Below, piece by piece: positions 51,400 through 59,668 of a DNA stretch of 64,000 nucleotides. The position numbers and the translations under genes were made by a program. How positions within the stretch are numbered: position 1 is the first letter of the stretch; each line of letters begins with the position of its first letter. Below the pieces are notes generated by a model. The model was not told the origin of the DNA. It saw only the letters and a list, made by a program, of their open reading frames with translations, and made no database searches. The stretch is from contig JAVYIN010000007.1 of NCBI GenBank assembly GCA_035968315.1, forward strand, positions 156,996-220,995, given 5' to 3'. This DNA is from Nitrospira sp. (GTDB lineage: Bacteria > Nitrospirota > Nitrospiria > Nitrospirales > Nitrospiraceae).

Positions 51400-52156
51400 C
51401 GAGACGGAATCGGATCGGATCGATCTTCTCATTTCCGCGCTGCGCGACGAGAACGAAGCCTTGCGCGACCATGCCATTGCGAGTTTGGGGCAGATGGGGC
51501 CCGATGCGGTGCCCCGATTGATCGGGTTGATGGCCGACGAAGATGTGGTGATTCGTGAAGCCGCCACGACGGCGGTGGTTAGGATCGGGCCGACGGTGGT
51601 CGAGGCGTTGCTCGAGGCGCTGCAGGACGACGAGTGGGCGATTCGCGAGCAAGCGGCATCCGGACTTGGCAAGCTGAAAGATCCTCGCGGCGTGGAACCG
51701 CTGGTGAAGGCGCTCAAGGATAAGGATGGGGCGGTGCGGACGGCGGCGGTGTGGGCGCTGGAGCGGATCGGCGATCCCCGAGCGGTCCCCGGCTTGATTG
51801 ACGCGCTGACAGACAGTACTCTGCGGGAAGATGTCGCGCGGGTGCTGAAGAAGATCGGCGATGTGCGGGCGGTCGAGGCCTTGATCGACGGCCTCTTGGG
51901 CAACAACTGGATGGTGCGCCGTCACGCGGCTGAAGCCCTCGGGAAAATCGGGGACGCCCGCGCGGCCGGACCGTTGATCGAATCCTTGAAGGATGAAGAC
52001 TGGCTGGTGCGCCGGAATGCGGCGGAGTCCCTGGCTAGGCTGGGGGCGAAAGAGGCGATTCAACCGCTGTTGCCGCTGCTTGAAGATGAAAATACGATGG
52101 TGCAGGAAACGGTGGAAGGGGTGTTGGCGAGTCTTGGTTGGAAGTCGGGTCAATAA
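51392..52156 (+). CDS. HEAT-repeat protein 4
   Basis: 254 residues; the ATG at 51392 overlaps the last codons of protein 3 by 8 bases, so translation is coupled. About seven regular HEAT repeats: LLISALRDENEALRDHAIAS, LLEALQDDEWAIREQAASGL, LVKALKDKDGAVRTAAVWAL, LIESLKDEDWLVRRNAAESL. This is the most regular of the five and could represent the ancestral form from which others were duplicated. No catalytic motif is seen. Confidence 0.92.
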   Translation: MSNETESDRIDLLISALRDENEALRDHAIASLGQMGPDAVPRLIGLMADEDVVIREAATTAVVRIGPTVVEALLEALQDDEWAIREQAASGLGKLKDPRGVEPLVKALKDKDGAVRTAAVWALERIGDPRAVPGLIDALTDSTLREDVARVLKKIGDVRAVEALIDGLLGNNWMVRRHAAEALGKIGDARAAGPLIESLKDEDWLVRRNAAESLARLGAKEAIQPLLPLLEDENTMVQETVEGVLASLGWKSGQ

Positions 52157-52189
52157 CCGCTCACTACATACAGAAGAAGGACACACGTT

Positions 52190-52897
52190 ATGGCAGATGA
52201 AGCTCCAGTGAAATTGATTCAGATCGGTCCGAAGGGCGGCGAGAAAAAAGACGGATTCAATCTCGTGACCGAGCGGGTCGTCGCAGTCAATCCAGAAGCG
52301 AAGCAGATCGAAGTCGAGCTGCTGGCCTATGACGGCAAGACCGTCGTGCTGGACGTCGCCGAGGAAGCGCTTGAGGACCTCAAGAAGCTCAAGGTCGGGG
52401 ACGGCGCGACGATTCGTGTGGTCGAAGAAGGCGGGAAGCGGGTCGCCAAGAGCTTCCGGATTCGCGCGAAAGACCCGAATGCGGCGAAAGCCGACGCGAT
52501 GCTGCTGGATCTCAAGGACCCGCATTGGCTGAACCGGAAATACGCGGCGGAAGTGCTGGGTGAACTCAAGGATCAGCGGGCGGTCATGCCGCTCGTGAAT
52601 GCCCTCACCGATGAAGTCGGCGATGTCCGGCAGCGGGCCTATGATTCGTTGATCAAGCTGGGCGGAGTGTCCGTGTCATCGCTGGTGCCGTTGCTGGTCT
52701 CGGAAGAGGATGAAATCAGGCAGTCGGCCACGGAGATTATCCGGAAAATCGGCAAGCCCGCCGTGGAGCCCTTGGCGACGGCGTTGACCGATGCCGATGA
52801 CCGCTTGAAGACCAGGATCATGAAGGTGCTGGACCGGATGGGCTACAAGCCGAAGACGAAGCCGGAGGCTGCGGTCGAGCTGCCCAGGCTGACATAG
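52190..52897 (+). CDS. HEAT-repeat protein 5 with N-terminal beta domain
   Basis: 235 residues, 33 bases after protein 4. Unlike its neighbours, the first ~95 residues form a separate beta-rich domain (VKLIQIGPKGGEKKDGF, VVAVNPEAKQIEVELLAYDG, KVGDGATIRVVEEGGKRVAK) that looks OB- or SH3-like. Four HEAT repeats follow (LLDLKDPHWLNRKYAAEVLG, LVNALTDEVGDVRQRAYDSL, LVPLLVSEEDEIRQSATEII). The N-terminal domain could be the part that binds a ligand or partner for the whole set. Last gene of the block; ugd converges on it. Confidence 0.9.
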   Translation: MADEAPVKLIQIGPKGGEKKDGFNLVTERVVAVNPEAKQIEVELLAYDGKTVVLDVAEEALEDLKKLKVGDGATIRVVEEGGKRVAKSFRIRAKDPNAAKADAMLLDLKDPHWLNRKYAAEVLGELKDQRAVMPLVNALTDEVGDVRQRAYDSLIKLGGVSVSSLVPLLVSEEDEIRQSATEIIRKIGKPAVEPLATALTDADDRLKTRIMKVLDRMGYKPKTKPEAAVELPRLT

Positions 52898-52915
52898 GCG
52901 AACTGCGAGCCCCGC

Positions 52916-54238
52916 TTACGCCGAGCGGGGCTCTTGGGTCGGCCGGCCGACGGAGACGTGGCGGAAGCCGTAGCCGGTGACCTTCTCGGAGTCGTAGACG
53001 TTCCGCAGATCGAGCAAGAGCGGCTGCCGCATGGTCTGCTTCAATCGCTCGAAGTCCAGGTTCCTGAACTGATTCCATTCGGTCATGATGATGAGCCCGT
53101 CCGCCTGGTCGGCCACGTCATACATGTCCTGGCAGGGAATCATCCCAGAAATCAGCTTGGCCGCTTCCTCCATGGCCACGGGGTCGTATCCTCGCACTGC
53201 GGCCCCTTCCTTCATCAAGGCATTCAGGATCGTCAACGATGGGGCTTCCCGCATGTCGTTGGTATTGGGCTTAAACGAGAGGCCCAGCACGCCCAGCGTT
53301 TTGCCTTGCAGACCGCCACAGGCCTCGCGAATCTTCGTCACCATGCGCAGATGCTGTTCATAGTTCACCTTGGCTGCGGCTCCCGCGATCTGGAATGGAT
53401 AGCCCACTCGTTCTCCCGTCTGGACCAGCGCTGCGAGATCTTTCGGGAAGCAGGAACCGCCGAACCCTGGACCCGCGTGGAGAAATTTGCTGCCGATCCG
53501 ATGGTCGAGCCCCATGCCTTTGGCCACCATTTGCACGTTGGCTCCCACCCGTTCGCAGACAGTGGCCATCTCATTGATGAACGAAATCTTGACGGCCAGG
53601 AAGGCGTTCGAGGCGTATTTGATCATTTCCGCCGTCGGCACGTCGGTGGTGACGAACGGCGTTTCGATGAGATAGAGGGGCCGATACAGGTCTTTCATGA
53701 TGGCGACGGCCTGCTCGCTGTCCGCGCCGATGACCACCCGATTGGGCCGCATGAAGTCTTCGATCGCCGATCCCTCGCGGAGAAATTCAGGATTCGACAC
53801 GATATCGAATCGGAACCGGTCCGATTGATGCGCCTTGATGACCTCGCGGAGCTTCTCGCCGGTCCCGACCGGCACCGTCGATTTGGTGACGATCACTTTA
53901 TAGCCGGTCATGTGCTTGGCGATACCCCGGCCCACTTCTTCGACGTAGGACAAATCCGCAGATCCGTCCGATTTGGGGGGCGTCCCGACGGCGATAAAGA
54001 TGACCAGCGCTTTGTCGACGGCCCGCGCAATGTCCGTGGTGAAGGTGAGACGGTTTTCCTTGATTCCCTTGGCGACCAGCTCGGTGATGCCTGGTTCGAA
54101 GAACGGGACGTCGCCTTTTTCAAGCTGCGCAATTCGTTTGGCGTCGGTGTCCATGCAGGTGACGTGGACGCCGAATTCCGCGAAGCAGGCTCCTGTAACA
54201 AGCCCGACATAGCCGGTTCCGATGACGCTGATGTGCAT
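52916..54238 (-). CDS. ugd: UDP-glucose 6-dehydrogenase
   Basis: 440 residues from the ATG at 54238, with GAGGAG about 10 bases upstream. Oxidises UDP-glucose twice to UDP-glucuronate with NAD. N-terminal Rossmann domain ISVIGTGYVGLVTGACFAEF, SNPEFLREGSAIEDF, the central SFINEMATVCERVGA helix, and the catalytic Cys in GPGFGGSCFPKDL. The C-terminal domain has LGLSFKPNTNDMREAPS and EWNQFRNLD. Its product is the likely substrate of the epimerase at 37872. A GDP-mannose dehydrogenase is the alternative, but the FREGSA and FKPNTND forms favour UDP-glucose. Confidence 0.95.
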   Translation of the reverse strand: MHISVIGTGYVGLVTGACFAEFGVHVTCMDTDAKRIAQLEKGDVPFFEPGITELVAKGIKENRLTFTTDIARAVDKALVIFIAVGTPPKSDGSADLSYVEEVGRGIAKHMTGYKVIVTKSTVPVGTGEKLREVIKAHQSDRFRFDIVSNPEFLREGSAIEDFMRPNRVVIGADSEQAVAIMKDLYRPLYLIETPFVTTDVPTAEMIKYASNAFLAVKISFINEMATVCERVGANVQMVAKGMGLDHRIGSKFLHAGPGFGGSCFPKDLAALVQTGERVGYPFQIAGAAAKVNYEQHLRMVTKIREACGGLQGKTLGVLGLSFKPNTNDMREAPSLTILNALMKEGAAVRGYDPVAMEEAAKLISGMIPCQDMYDVADQADGLIIMTEWNQFRNLDFERLKQTMRQPLLLDLRNVYDSEKVTGYGFRHVSVGRPTQEPRSA

Positions 54239-54413
54239 GGGCGCGGATCTCCTCAGTGAAAATTCGTAAATTTGTCGAAGTATAGCAACGAGGAGAAGCG
54301 TGGGCAATGAAATGTGTATGCGGCGTCATGGTTCCCCTTCGGAGGGTTGTTTCGTTGACTCTTTGAAAATCGGGTGAGTAGAATCGCCTTCCGATTTGGC
54401 AGGAGAGAGGCGC

Positions 54414-54824
54414 ATGACGGGGTCGAGCGGAATCCAGCGGCCGCTGGCGGTGATGATGCAGCCGGTCGTCCATACGATCCGTCCGGAGGCCTTGGTGGTT
54501 GAGGCCGCCCAACAGATGCGTCAGGGGAAGGTTGGCGCGCTCCTGGTTCGGGACGGCCGGCGCGATCTGGGGATCGTCAGTGAAACGGATCTTGCGAGAA
54601 AGGTGCTCGCTGAATCACTGGACCCGGCGCAGACGACGGTTCGTTCGGTTATGAGCGCTCCGTTGGTGACGATTGACATTGCGGCGTCTCCTCACGAGGC
54701 CAGCGACTTGATGGCTGAAGCCGGGATCCGGCATCTTGTGGTTGTTGAGGGCGGAGAGGTCGTGGGCATGTTGTCGGTAAGAGATCTGTTGCGCTATTTC
54801 AAAAATTGGGGGAGCCAGTTGTGA
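54414..54824 (+). CDS. Two-CBS-domain protein
   Basis: 136 residues from ATG 54414, with AGGAGAG upstream. Two CBS motifs: MMQPVVHTIRPEALVVEAAQ with VGALLVRDGRRDLGIVSETD, and MSAPLVTIDIAASPHEASDL with IRHLVVVEGGEVVGMLSVRD. Pairs of CBS domains bind adenine nucleotides and sense energy state. No other domain is attached, so it is a free-standing regulator. The next gene follows after 55 bases in the same direction. Between it and ugd the two are divergent, and the promoter lies in 54239-54413. Confidence 0.92.
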   Translation: MTGSSGIQRPLAVMMQPVVHTIRPEALVVEAAQQMRQGKVGALLVRDGRRDLGIVSETDLARKVLAESLDPAQTTVRSVMSAPLVTIDIAASPHEASDLMAEAGIRHLVVVEGGEVVGMLSVRDLLRYFKNWGSQL

Positions 54825-54879
54825 TGCCTGCGCGTGATGTGCCGCCCATCGTTCAAATCCATCCGGTCGTGTCTGTTTC

Positions 54880-56427
54880 ATGACATCGGAACGTCCCGCT
54901 CCCATCTCCCGCAGTGTGCTGCTGTCGACGGCCCTTATTACGGGCGCGGTCGTGATGGCGCTGGAAATTGTGGGGAGCCGTCTGCTGGCTCCGGTCTTCG
55001 GGAATTCCCTGTTTGTCTGGGGCGCCTTGATCGGGGTGATTCTCGCCGCGATGAGCAGCGGGTATGCTTTTGGGGGATGGGCGTCGGATCGGTATCCCGG
55101 GGGCGCGGTACTGGCCGGGCTGTTGCTCTTTTCCGGATCATGGACTTTTTTGGTGGCCTGGGCAAGCCAGCCGATCTTGTTCCAGGTGGAAGCCTGGATT
55201 CAGGACCCGCGCTGGGGCCCCTGTTTGGCTGCGACCGTGCTCTTGGCTCCACCGGCCTTTGGGCTGAGCGGAGTGTTGCCGGCGATGTTGCGATTGGCCG
55301 TGTCCGATATGGGCCATCTTGGCCGCCATACCGGCCGTCTGATTGCGCTGTCGACGGTCGGCAGTTTGATTGGAACCTGGGGGACCGCGTTTTTCCTCCT
55401 CTCCTGGATCGGAAGCCAGGCGCTTGTGGCTTGGTTGGGCACTATTCAAGTCGTGCTGGGAGCGCTCTGGCTGTGGAAGGGATCCGGGGTTGGGCGCCTT
55501 GTGCAAATTCTTATCTTGGTCGTCCCGGCGGTGTCAGCCGTGGGTGCGAGTCATCCCATCCAGAAATTGAATCCGCCGGTGTATCAGGAAGATAGCCCCT
55601 ATCAGCAGGTGCGAGTCCGCGACGACCAACTGTTTCGTTATCTGGTGCTGGATCGGACCTTTCACGCCGTCATGTGGAAAGCCGATCCGCTGCCGCTATT
55701 TCTCCCCTATAGCCAGTTGATGGTGTCGTCGCTGGCGCTGGTCGAGCATCCGCAGCGAGGACTGATTCTTGGACATGGCGGCGGATCGCTGGCCAAGTGG
55801 CTGGCCCATTACTGGCCCGATCTTGAGATGGACATCGTCGAGTTTGACCCTACGGTTGTGCGCATGGCCGAGGAATATTTCGGGTATCATCCGCCGGCCA
55901 ATCACCATGTGCATGTCAAGGATGGACGGGCCTTTCTGAACACGACGGAATACGCCTACGATCTGATTTGGATCGATGCCTTTGCCCGGCATATGATCCC
56001 GTTTCATCTCACGACCACCGAGTTTTTCTCGGCGGTGCGGGCGCATTTGAAGCCGGATGGTGTGGTGGCAGTGAATCTGGCGTCGTCGGGAGAAGAGGTG
56101 GACAATGTTCGAGCGGCCGCGGTGGTGCAGACGATGAAGCGGGCCTTTCCGACGGTCGAAACGTTTGCCGTGAAGGGGCCGTGGAAACAGAATCAGACCA
56201 AAGCGGAGAATTTGATCTTTTTTGCCGGAGGGCCAGTTGATCGAGGAGCGCAGAGTGAATTTGTCTCGAAAGTGACGGAGATGGCGCTCAATCGGCAGTT
56301 GCCCTCAGAAGCGATCGCCTTGCTGGGCACCCATCGAGATAGGCCTTGGCCGAGAGGGTTTGAGTTAAGCGACGATTTTGCCCCCTATGATGTTCTGATT
56401 GGGAAAGAGGTCTCAGTGAACCAATAA
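54880..56427 (+). CDS. Fused membrane / spermidine-synthase-like protein
   Basis: 515 residues. About six membrane helices in the first 215 residues (ALEIVGSRLLAPVFGNSLFV is a hallmark of this group: the GxxxLAPxFG loop), then a Rossmann methyltransferase-like domain: RGLILGHGGGSLAKWLAHYW, DIVEFDPTVVRMAEEYFGYH, IWIDAFARHMIPFHLTTTEF. The GGGxG binding loop and the Glu/Asp of strand 2 fit polyamine aminopropyltransferases, and such fused proteins are annotated as spermidine synthase-like. The GGDG active motif of true spermidine synthases is changed, so activity is uncertain. Confidence 0.9.
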   Translation: MTSERPAPISRSVLLSTALITGAVVMALEIVGSRLLAPVFGNSLFVWGALIGVILAAMSSGYAFGGWASDRYPGGAVLAGLLLFSGSWTFLVAWASQPILFQVEAWIQDPRWGPCLAATVLLAPPAFGLSGVLPAMLRLAVSDMGHLGRHTGRLIALSTVGSLIGTWGTAFFLLSWIGSQALVAWLGTIQVVLGALWLWKGSGVGRLVQILILVVPAVSAVGASHPIQKLNPPVYQEDSPYQQVRVRDDQLFRYLVLDRTFHAVMWKADPLPLFLPYSQLMVSSLALVEHPQRGLILGHGGGSLAKWLAHYWPDLEMDIVEFDPTVVRMAEEYFGYHPPANHHVHVKDGRAFLNTTEYAYDLIWIDAFARHMIPFHLTTTEFFSAVRAHLKPDGVVAVNLASSGEEVDNVRAAAVVQTMKRAFPTVETFAVKGPWKQNQTKAENLIFFAGGPVDRGAQSEFVSKVTEMALNRQLPSEAIALLGTHRDRPWPRGFELSDDFAPYDVLIGKEVSVNQ

Positions 56428-56531
56428 TTGACGGCATTGGTCGCTAAGTGGCTGAAAAGGTGTTGATCTCTGTTGGTTTAATCTGAGGATGGGCAAGATT
56501 GCCTTTCTTTTCATGGGTGGGTAGAAGCTGC

Positions 56532-56561
56532 TTGCTTCCATTTTGGCCCCTATGCTATAAG
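56532..56561 (+). promoter_or_regulatory. Candidate promoter of the cupredoxin gene
   Basis: TTGCTT (56532-56537), 18-base spacer, TATAAG (56556-56561). A leader of about 135 bases follows, holding T-rich sequence and AAGGAGGT just before the ATG at 56705. Confidence 0.5.
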
Positions 56562-56704
56562 ACTCGCCTCGTGATGGAGTAGATGTTGGCAAACGGTGTT
56601 GACGTGAAAGTCGGAAGTCATCGAAGCAGTCAAGGCTATCAGAGCTTGGCGGTAGTTTTTTACCAACCTAATCACATCTCTTCTTCTTTTTAAGGAGGTA
56701 GGTC

Positions 56705-57181
56705 ATGGGTAAGACGATGTTATCGGTCCTTTTTGGCCTCGGGATGATCGTCGCCGGAGCCTCGGCTGCACATGCACTTCAGGCTGGCGGCGTCGAAGTC
56801 GGCGATCTGGAAACCGGATCCGTGGTGGGCCAGCCATTCAAGGATCTCGAAGTGGATGCCCAGTTTTACGCGGTGGAAATCGGCAACATGAAGACCTGGT
56901 ATCCGCCGACCACGGTGATCGATTTCAAGACTCGTCCTGGCGCGCCGGTGCTGTTGAAGGTGACGAATAACTCGTCCGCCGAGCATGGCTTCCAACTTAC
57001 GGCTGCCGTGAATCAGTCCGCCCCGACCGTGTTGAACACCCAGGTTGTTCTGAAGCCAGGTGAGACCAAGTATATCGGTGTGCCCACCAGCGATCTGTTC
57101 TATGCCGCGGGCAACGTGTTGACGTACCGCTGCCATTTGCATCCGGCGCATGTCGGCGGCAAGCTGGTGATGCTGAAGTAG
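56705..57181 (+). CDS. Exported cupredoxin-like copper protein
   Basis: 158 residues with a strong AAGGAGGT ribosome site. Signal peptide about 1-24 (cleavage after AHA). A beta-sandwich follows with type 1 copper ligands that fit His94 (SSAEHGF), Cys143 and His146 or His149 in YRCHLHPAH. The spacing between Cys and the next His is shorter than in plastocyanin, as in several nitrosocyanin/CopC-like proteins. It likely carries electrons or copper in the periplasm. A strong terminator follows, so it is transcribed alone. Confidence 0.88.
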   Translation: MGKTMLSVLFGLGMIVAGASAAHALQAGGVEVGDLETGSVVGQPFKDLEVDAQFYAVEIGNMKTWYPPTTVIDFKTRPGAPVLLKVTNNSSAEHGFQLTAAVNQSAPTVLNTQVVLKPGETKYIGVPTSDLFYAAGNVLTYRCHLHPAHVGGKLVMLK

Positions 57182-57206
57182 TTTGACTCACTCTCGTGAG
57201 CAGTAG

Positions 57207-57239
57207 AAAGGCCCCAGTGGATCCTCCACTGGGGCCTTT
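57207..57239 (+). terminator. Rho-independent terminator after the cupredoxin gene
   Basis: Perfect 15-bp stem (57207-57221 with 57225-57239) with a 3-base loop; a moderately T-rich tail follows. It also stands at the end of the convergent minus-strand gene. Confidence 0.92.
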
Positions 57240-57265
57240 CTCATTCTTTGGCAGCGGGTTGCTCG

Positions 57266-57595
57266 CTAGGCTTCGTCGGGTTGGCAGTCTGAGCCATCTT
57301 CCAAGGGAACACGCTGGACTGCGGTGAGCTTCCCTTCCTTAATGAGCAGCAGGTACCGGTTTTCAATCGGTGCGGGCAGCTGCCGCTCCACGACGATTGT
57401 GCGGACATCGACCACCATTTCATCTCCGTCCCATTGTGTGCCGTTAACGATCCACACATGGCTGGTGGCATCGGGGAAATGGTGCGTGACAAAGCTCTCG
57501 ATGATGGTGCCGAGTTCTCCGGTGCTGGCCTGAGCTAAGCCGGGGCTTGCGAGTGTGCACAACAACACTGCGAGGAGACTCCATCGGTTGCGCAT
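57266..57595 (-). CDS. Exported small protein of unknown function
   Basis: 109 residues with GGAGGTG before the ATG at 57595. Signal peptide about 1-23 (cleavage after AQA). Mature part: TGELGTIIESFVTHHFPDAT, VWIVNGTQWDGDEMVVDVRT and RYLLLIKEGKLTAVQRVPLE, a beta-rich pattern with a helical start. The helix-then-VxxV strand opening slightly recalls flagellar P-ring chaperone FlgA N-terminal regions, but no flagellar genes are near. It converges on the cupredoxin gene. Confidence 0.78.
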   Translation of the reverse strand: MRNRWSLLAVLLCTLASPGLAQASTGELGTIIESFVTHHFPDATSHVWIVNGTQWDGDEMVVDVRTIVVERQLPAPIENRYLLLIKEGKLTAVQRVPLEDGSDCQPDEA

Positions 57596-57756
57596 GACTG
57601 CACCTCCAAAGCGGGAGTGAACGTCTCACTTGCTATGAGGGCACCGGAAGAAGGAGCTGGATCGAAAACGCCGTATTCTGTCTCCAGTCTATAGCTCAAA
57701 CGGGTTCAAATCCAGTAGCGGGTGCATTTTTACAAGCGAGTAAAGGGGGCGCGGCG

Positions 57757-57798
57757 AGAAAAAGCCGAGGCCCCCTCTCCTGGCGGAAAGGGGGCCTC
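57757..57798 (-). terminator. Rho-independent terminator after the ferredoxin gene
   Basis: 10-bp stem (57789-57798 with 57767-57776) and, on the minus strand, a run of five T after it. Confidence 0.88.
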
Positions 57799-57826
57799 AA
57801 GGTAATCCAATATTGTAGCGTGCTGA

Positions 57827-58174
57827 TTAGTTCCGAACGCCGCTCCAGATTTTGGCTGGATCAATGGCTTTATCGGGGTTCAAAGTTTTCGCCTTTTCCA
57901 ACAGCACTTCGGTGGTTTCTGGATAGGCCGGGTCGGCGATGCAGCAGTTGTCGACGGGGCAGACCGCCGCGCACTGCGGCTCGTCGAAGTGCCCGACGCA
58001 TTCGGTGCAGCGATCGTGCGTAATGACGTAAATATTATCGCCGACGCCTTGTCCGTCGCCGACATGATTTCCTTTGCCCTCGGCATCGCTCCGGGTTTCG
58101 AAAATTGCCTCGTTCGGACATTCAGGCAGGCAAGCTCCACAGGAGATGCATTCATCGGTAATCAGCAGTGCCAT
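57827..58174 (-). CDS. 2[4Fe-4S] ferredoxin (YfhL/FdhB-like)
   Basis: 115 residues from the ATG at 58174, with AAGGAGG upstream. First cluster: CISCGACLPECPNEAIFE, canonical CxxCxxCxxxCP. Second cluster: CTECVGHFDEPQCAAVCP, with the eight-residue loop between the second and third Cys that marks Alvin-type ferredoxins, and an additional C-terminal helix. A low-potential electron carrier. In Nitrospira such ferredoxins are expected to feed the reductive TCA cycle enzymes; that link is inference. Own promoter and own terminator, so probably monocistronic and well expressed. Confidence 0.95.
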   Translation of the reverse strand: MALLITDECISCGACLPECPNEAIFETRSDAEGKGNHVGDGQGVGDNIYVITHDRCTECVGHFDEPQCAAVCPVDNCCIADPAYPETTEVLLEKAKTLNPDKAIDPAKIWSGVRN

Positions 58175-58267
58175 GACCCACGCCTCCTTCTCACTACAAA
58201 AGACAGATAAACAATGTTGACAAGATCGCGCCGCCCTGATCATAGTGCGTGCGCAATGTAGGGGGCC

Positions 58268-58297
58268 ATTCTATTCTGTGGTTCTTTTCCAAGTCAA
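58268..58297 (-). promoter_or_regulatory. Candidate promoter of the ferredoxin gene
   Basis: Minus strand TTGACT (58292-58297), 18-base spacer, TAGAAT (58268-58273), about 90 bases before the ATG at 58174. Confidence 0.6.
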
Positions 58298-58388
58298 CAG
58301 AACCGCGTCGGTCAGAAGGCCTAGAATGCCCGGGAATATGGGCCCATGGGCCCAGCAGGCATACGCATAGTTGCTGAAGGAAACGATC

Positions 58389-58883
58389 ATGGCCATGGCA
58401 CAGGAGAGCGATCGGGAGCAAAAGAAAAAGCGGATCATCATGATGCTCCTGCTGGCGGTGTTGCTCATGAGCGTCTCGATGTTTCTGGTTCCGCAAAAAG
58501 ACACTGACGTGATTGTGGTAACGTTTCCGAGCGGCATCGCTGTGGAAGCGGAAGTGGCGCAGACCCCTGAAAAACTGCTTTTCGGGCTGGCGTTTCGTGA
58601 CGGGTTGCCACCCAATACCGGGATGCTTTATATCTTCGAAGAGAACGGCCTGCACCGCGTCCGAACGAAAGAGTACCGGTTTCCCATCGACATGATTTGG
58701 GTGGATGAAAGCCATCATGTGGTGCATATGGTCGAGCATGCCGATCCCTGCGCGAAAGATCCTTGCCCGCTCTTTGGGCCTCCGCCGGAACTGGCCCGGT
58801 ATGTGCTGCAAACTGAAGCCGGGTTTATCCAGCGATCGGGCGTGGCCAAGGGGGATGAGCTGAAATACGTGCTGCGCATGTAG
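58389..58883 (+). CDS. DUF192 family membrane-anchored protein
   Basis: 164 residues from ATG 58389, with AAGGA upstream. One N-terminal membrane helix (about 16-34, MMLLLAVLLMSVSMFLV) after a basic stretch. Then VEVAQTPEKLLFGLAFRDGL-like family sequence: AEVAQTPEKLLFGLAFRDGL, NTGMLYIFEENGLH, YRFPIDMIWVD and ARYVLQTEAGFIQRSGV. DUF192 proteins are exported or anchored and of unknown function. One odd insertion is DPCAKDPCPLFGP with two Cys. The Rieske ferredoxin gene starts 57 bases later. Confidence 0.9.
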   Translation: MAMAQESDREQKKKRIIMMLLLAVLLMSVSMFLVPQKDTDVIVVTFPSGIAVEAEVAQTPEKLLFGLAFRDGLPPNTGMLYIFEENGLHRVRTKEYRFPIDMIWVDESHHVVHMVEHADPCAKDPCPLFGPPPELARYVLQTEAGFIQRSGVAKGDELKYVLRM

Positions 58884-58940
58884 GAGGAGTGACGGGGCAG
58901 CAGGAAGATGGGAGCCTGGAGAGGATTAAGGGAGTTGGGG

Positions 58941-59261
58941 ATGGAAGGGTTTCAGCGAGTCGCACTGGTGAACGAGGTGCTGCCTGGACAATCGAAGGTG
59001 GTCACGGTCAATGATCGGGCTATTGCGCTCTTCAATGTCGATGGCAAGTTCTACGCGGTGCATAACCTCTGCCCCCATGAGGGTGGTCCCTTGAATGAAG
59101 GGCGAGTGAAGGGGTTTGTCGTGGCTTGTCCCTGGCACGATCTGGCGTTTGATATCCGTAATGGACAGGGGACTGACGGCGGCGGGTACTGCGTCGGAAG
59201 TTATGAGGTTCGCACGGAAAACGCGGAGATTTTTGTCGGTCCTCGGCGGAAAGCCTCGTGA
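58941..59261 (+). CDS. Rieske [2Fe-2S] ferredoxin
   Basis: 106 residues from ATG 58941, with AAGGGAG upstream. Cluster ligands are complete: LCPHEGGPL and ACPWHDLAFD. It is a small soluble Rieske protein of the type that feeds electrons to oxygenases or sits as a NirD-like subunit. The family form GKFYAVHNLCPHEGGPL and FDIRNGQGT fits the oxygenase-ferredoxin group. No oxygenase is adjacent, but one is encoded at 33107. A chagasin-like gene follows after 57 bases. Confidence 0.93.
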   Translation: MEGFQRVALVNEVLPGQSKVVTVNDRAIALFNVDGKFYAVHNLCPHEGGPLNEGRVKGFVVACPWHDLAFDIRNGQGTDGGGYCVGSYEVRTENAEIFVGPRRKAS

Positions 59262-59318
59262 GCGTCCGGGGCGCGTCGAGTTGGCCATCGTAAACAGTTT
59301 AGATGCAGCGAGTATTTT

Positions 59319-59663
59319 ATGAATAGTGCGGGGCAGGACCAGCACAATTCCTCGAATGTCGGAGGCCCTCGGGTGATCGAATCGGCGATCGGCCGCTCCT
59401 TTACCCTCCATCTTTGGGAAGATCGAACCAGAGGGGAGCAATGGGTCCCGAGTTATAATACCAAAGGACTGGCGCTGGTGAACGATGAGTATTTGCGTAT
59501 TGCCGGCAACAACGCCGTCGATAATGGCCGACGGACCTTTGAGTTTGCGAGCATGCTTCCAGGAACGCACGAGATTGTGTTTGAAAAGCGCATGGGATGG
59601 AAGTGCACCGCCGAAGACCGCCGGGTATTCCAGATTCATGTGACCGAGAACGGAAAAGGCTGA
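59319..59663 (+). CDS. Chagasin-like (I42 family) protease inhibitor
   Basis: 114 residues, no signal peptide. The beta-sandwich pattern of chagasins is seen: GRSFTLHLWEDRTRGEQWVP (loop corresponding to NPTTGYxW), NNAVDNGRRTFEFASMLPG, GTHEIVFEKRMGWKC and a final strand VFQIHVTENG. The second inhibitory loop (GxGG) reads NNAVDNG, so the interface is altered. Chagasins block papain-type cysteine proteases. The missing signal peptide suggests a cytoplasmic target or a loss of function. The aminotransferase gene begins 6 bases after its stop. Confidence 0.7.
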   Translation: MNSAGQDQHNSSNVGGPRVIESAIGRSFTLHLWEDRTRGEQWVPSYNTKGLALVNDEYLRIAGNNAVDNGRRTFEFASMLPGTHEIVFEKRMGWKCTAEDRRVFQIHVTENGKG

Positions 59664-59668
59664 CCGCC

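Noticed and set aside
51365-52525. 386-codon open frame on the minus strand
   Set aside because: Mirrors HEAT proteins 4 and 5; no start context and no family sequence.
47718-52897. HEAT genes as phycobilin lyase subunits
   Set aside because: PBS-lyase-type HEAT repeats are shared by many scaffold proteins; there are no phycobilisome genes and the organism type does not suit.
57690-57725. GGGTTCAAATCC resembling a tRNA T-loop
   Set aside because: Only two bases of the T stem can pair and no acceptor or anticodon arm is found around it.
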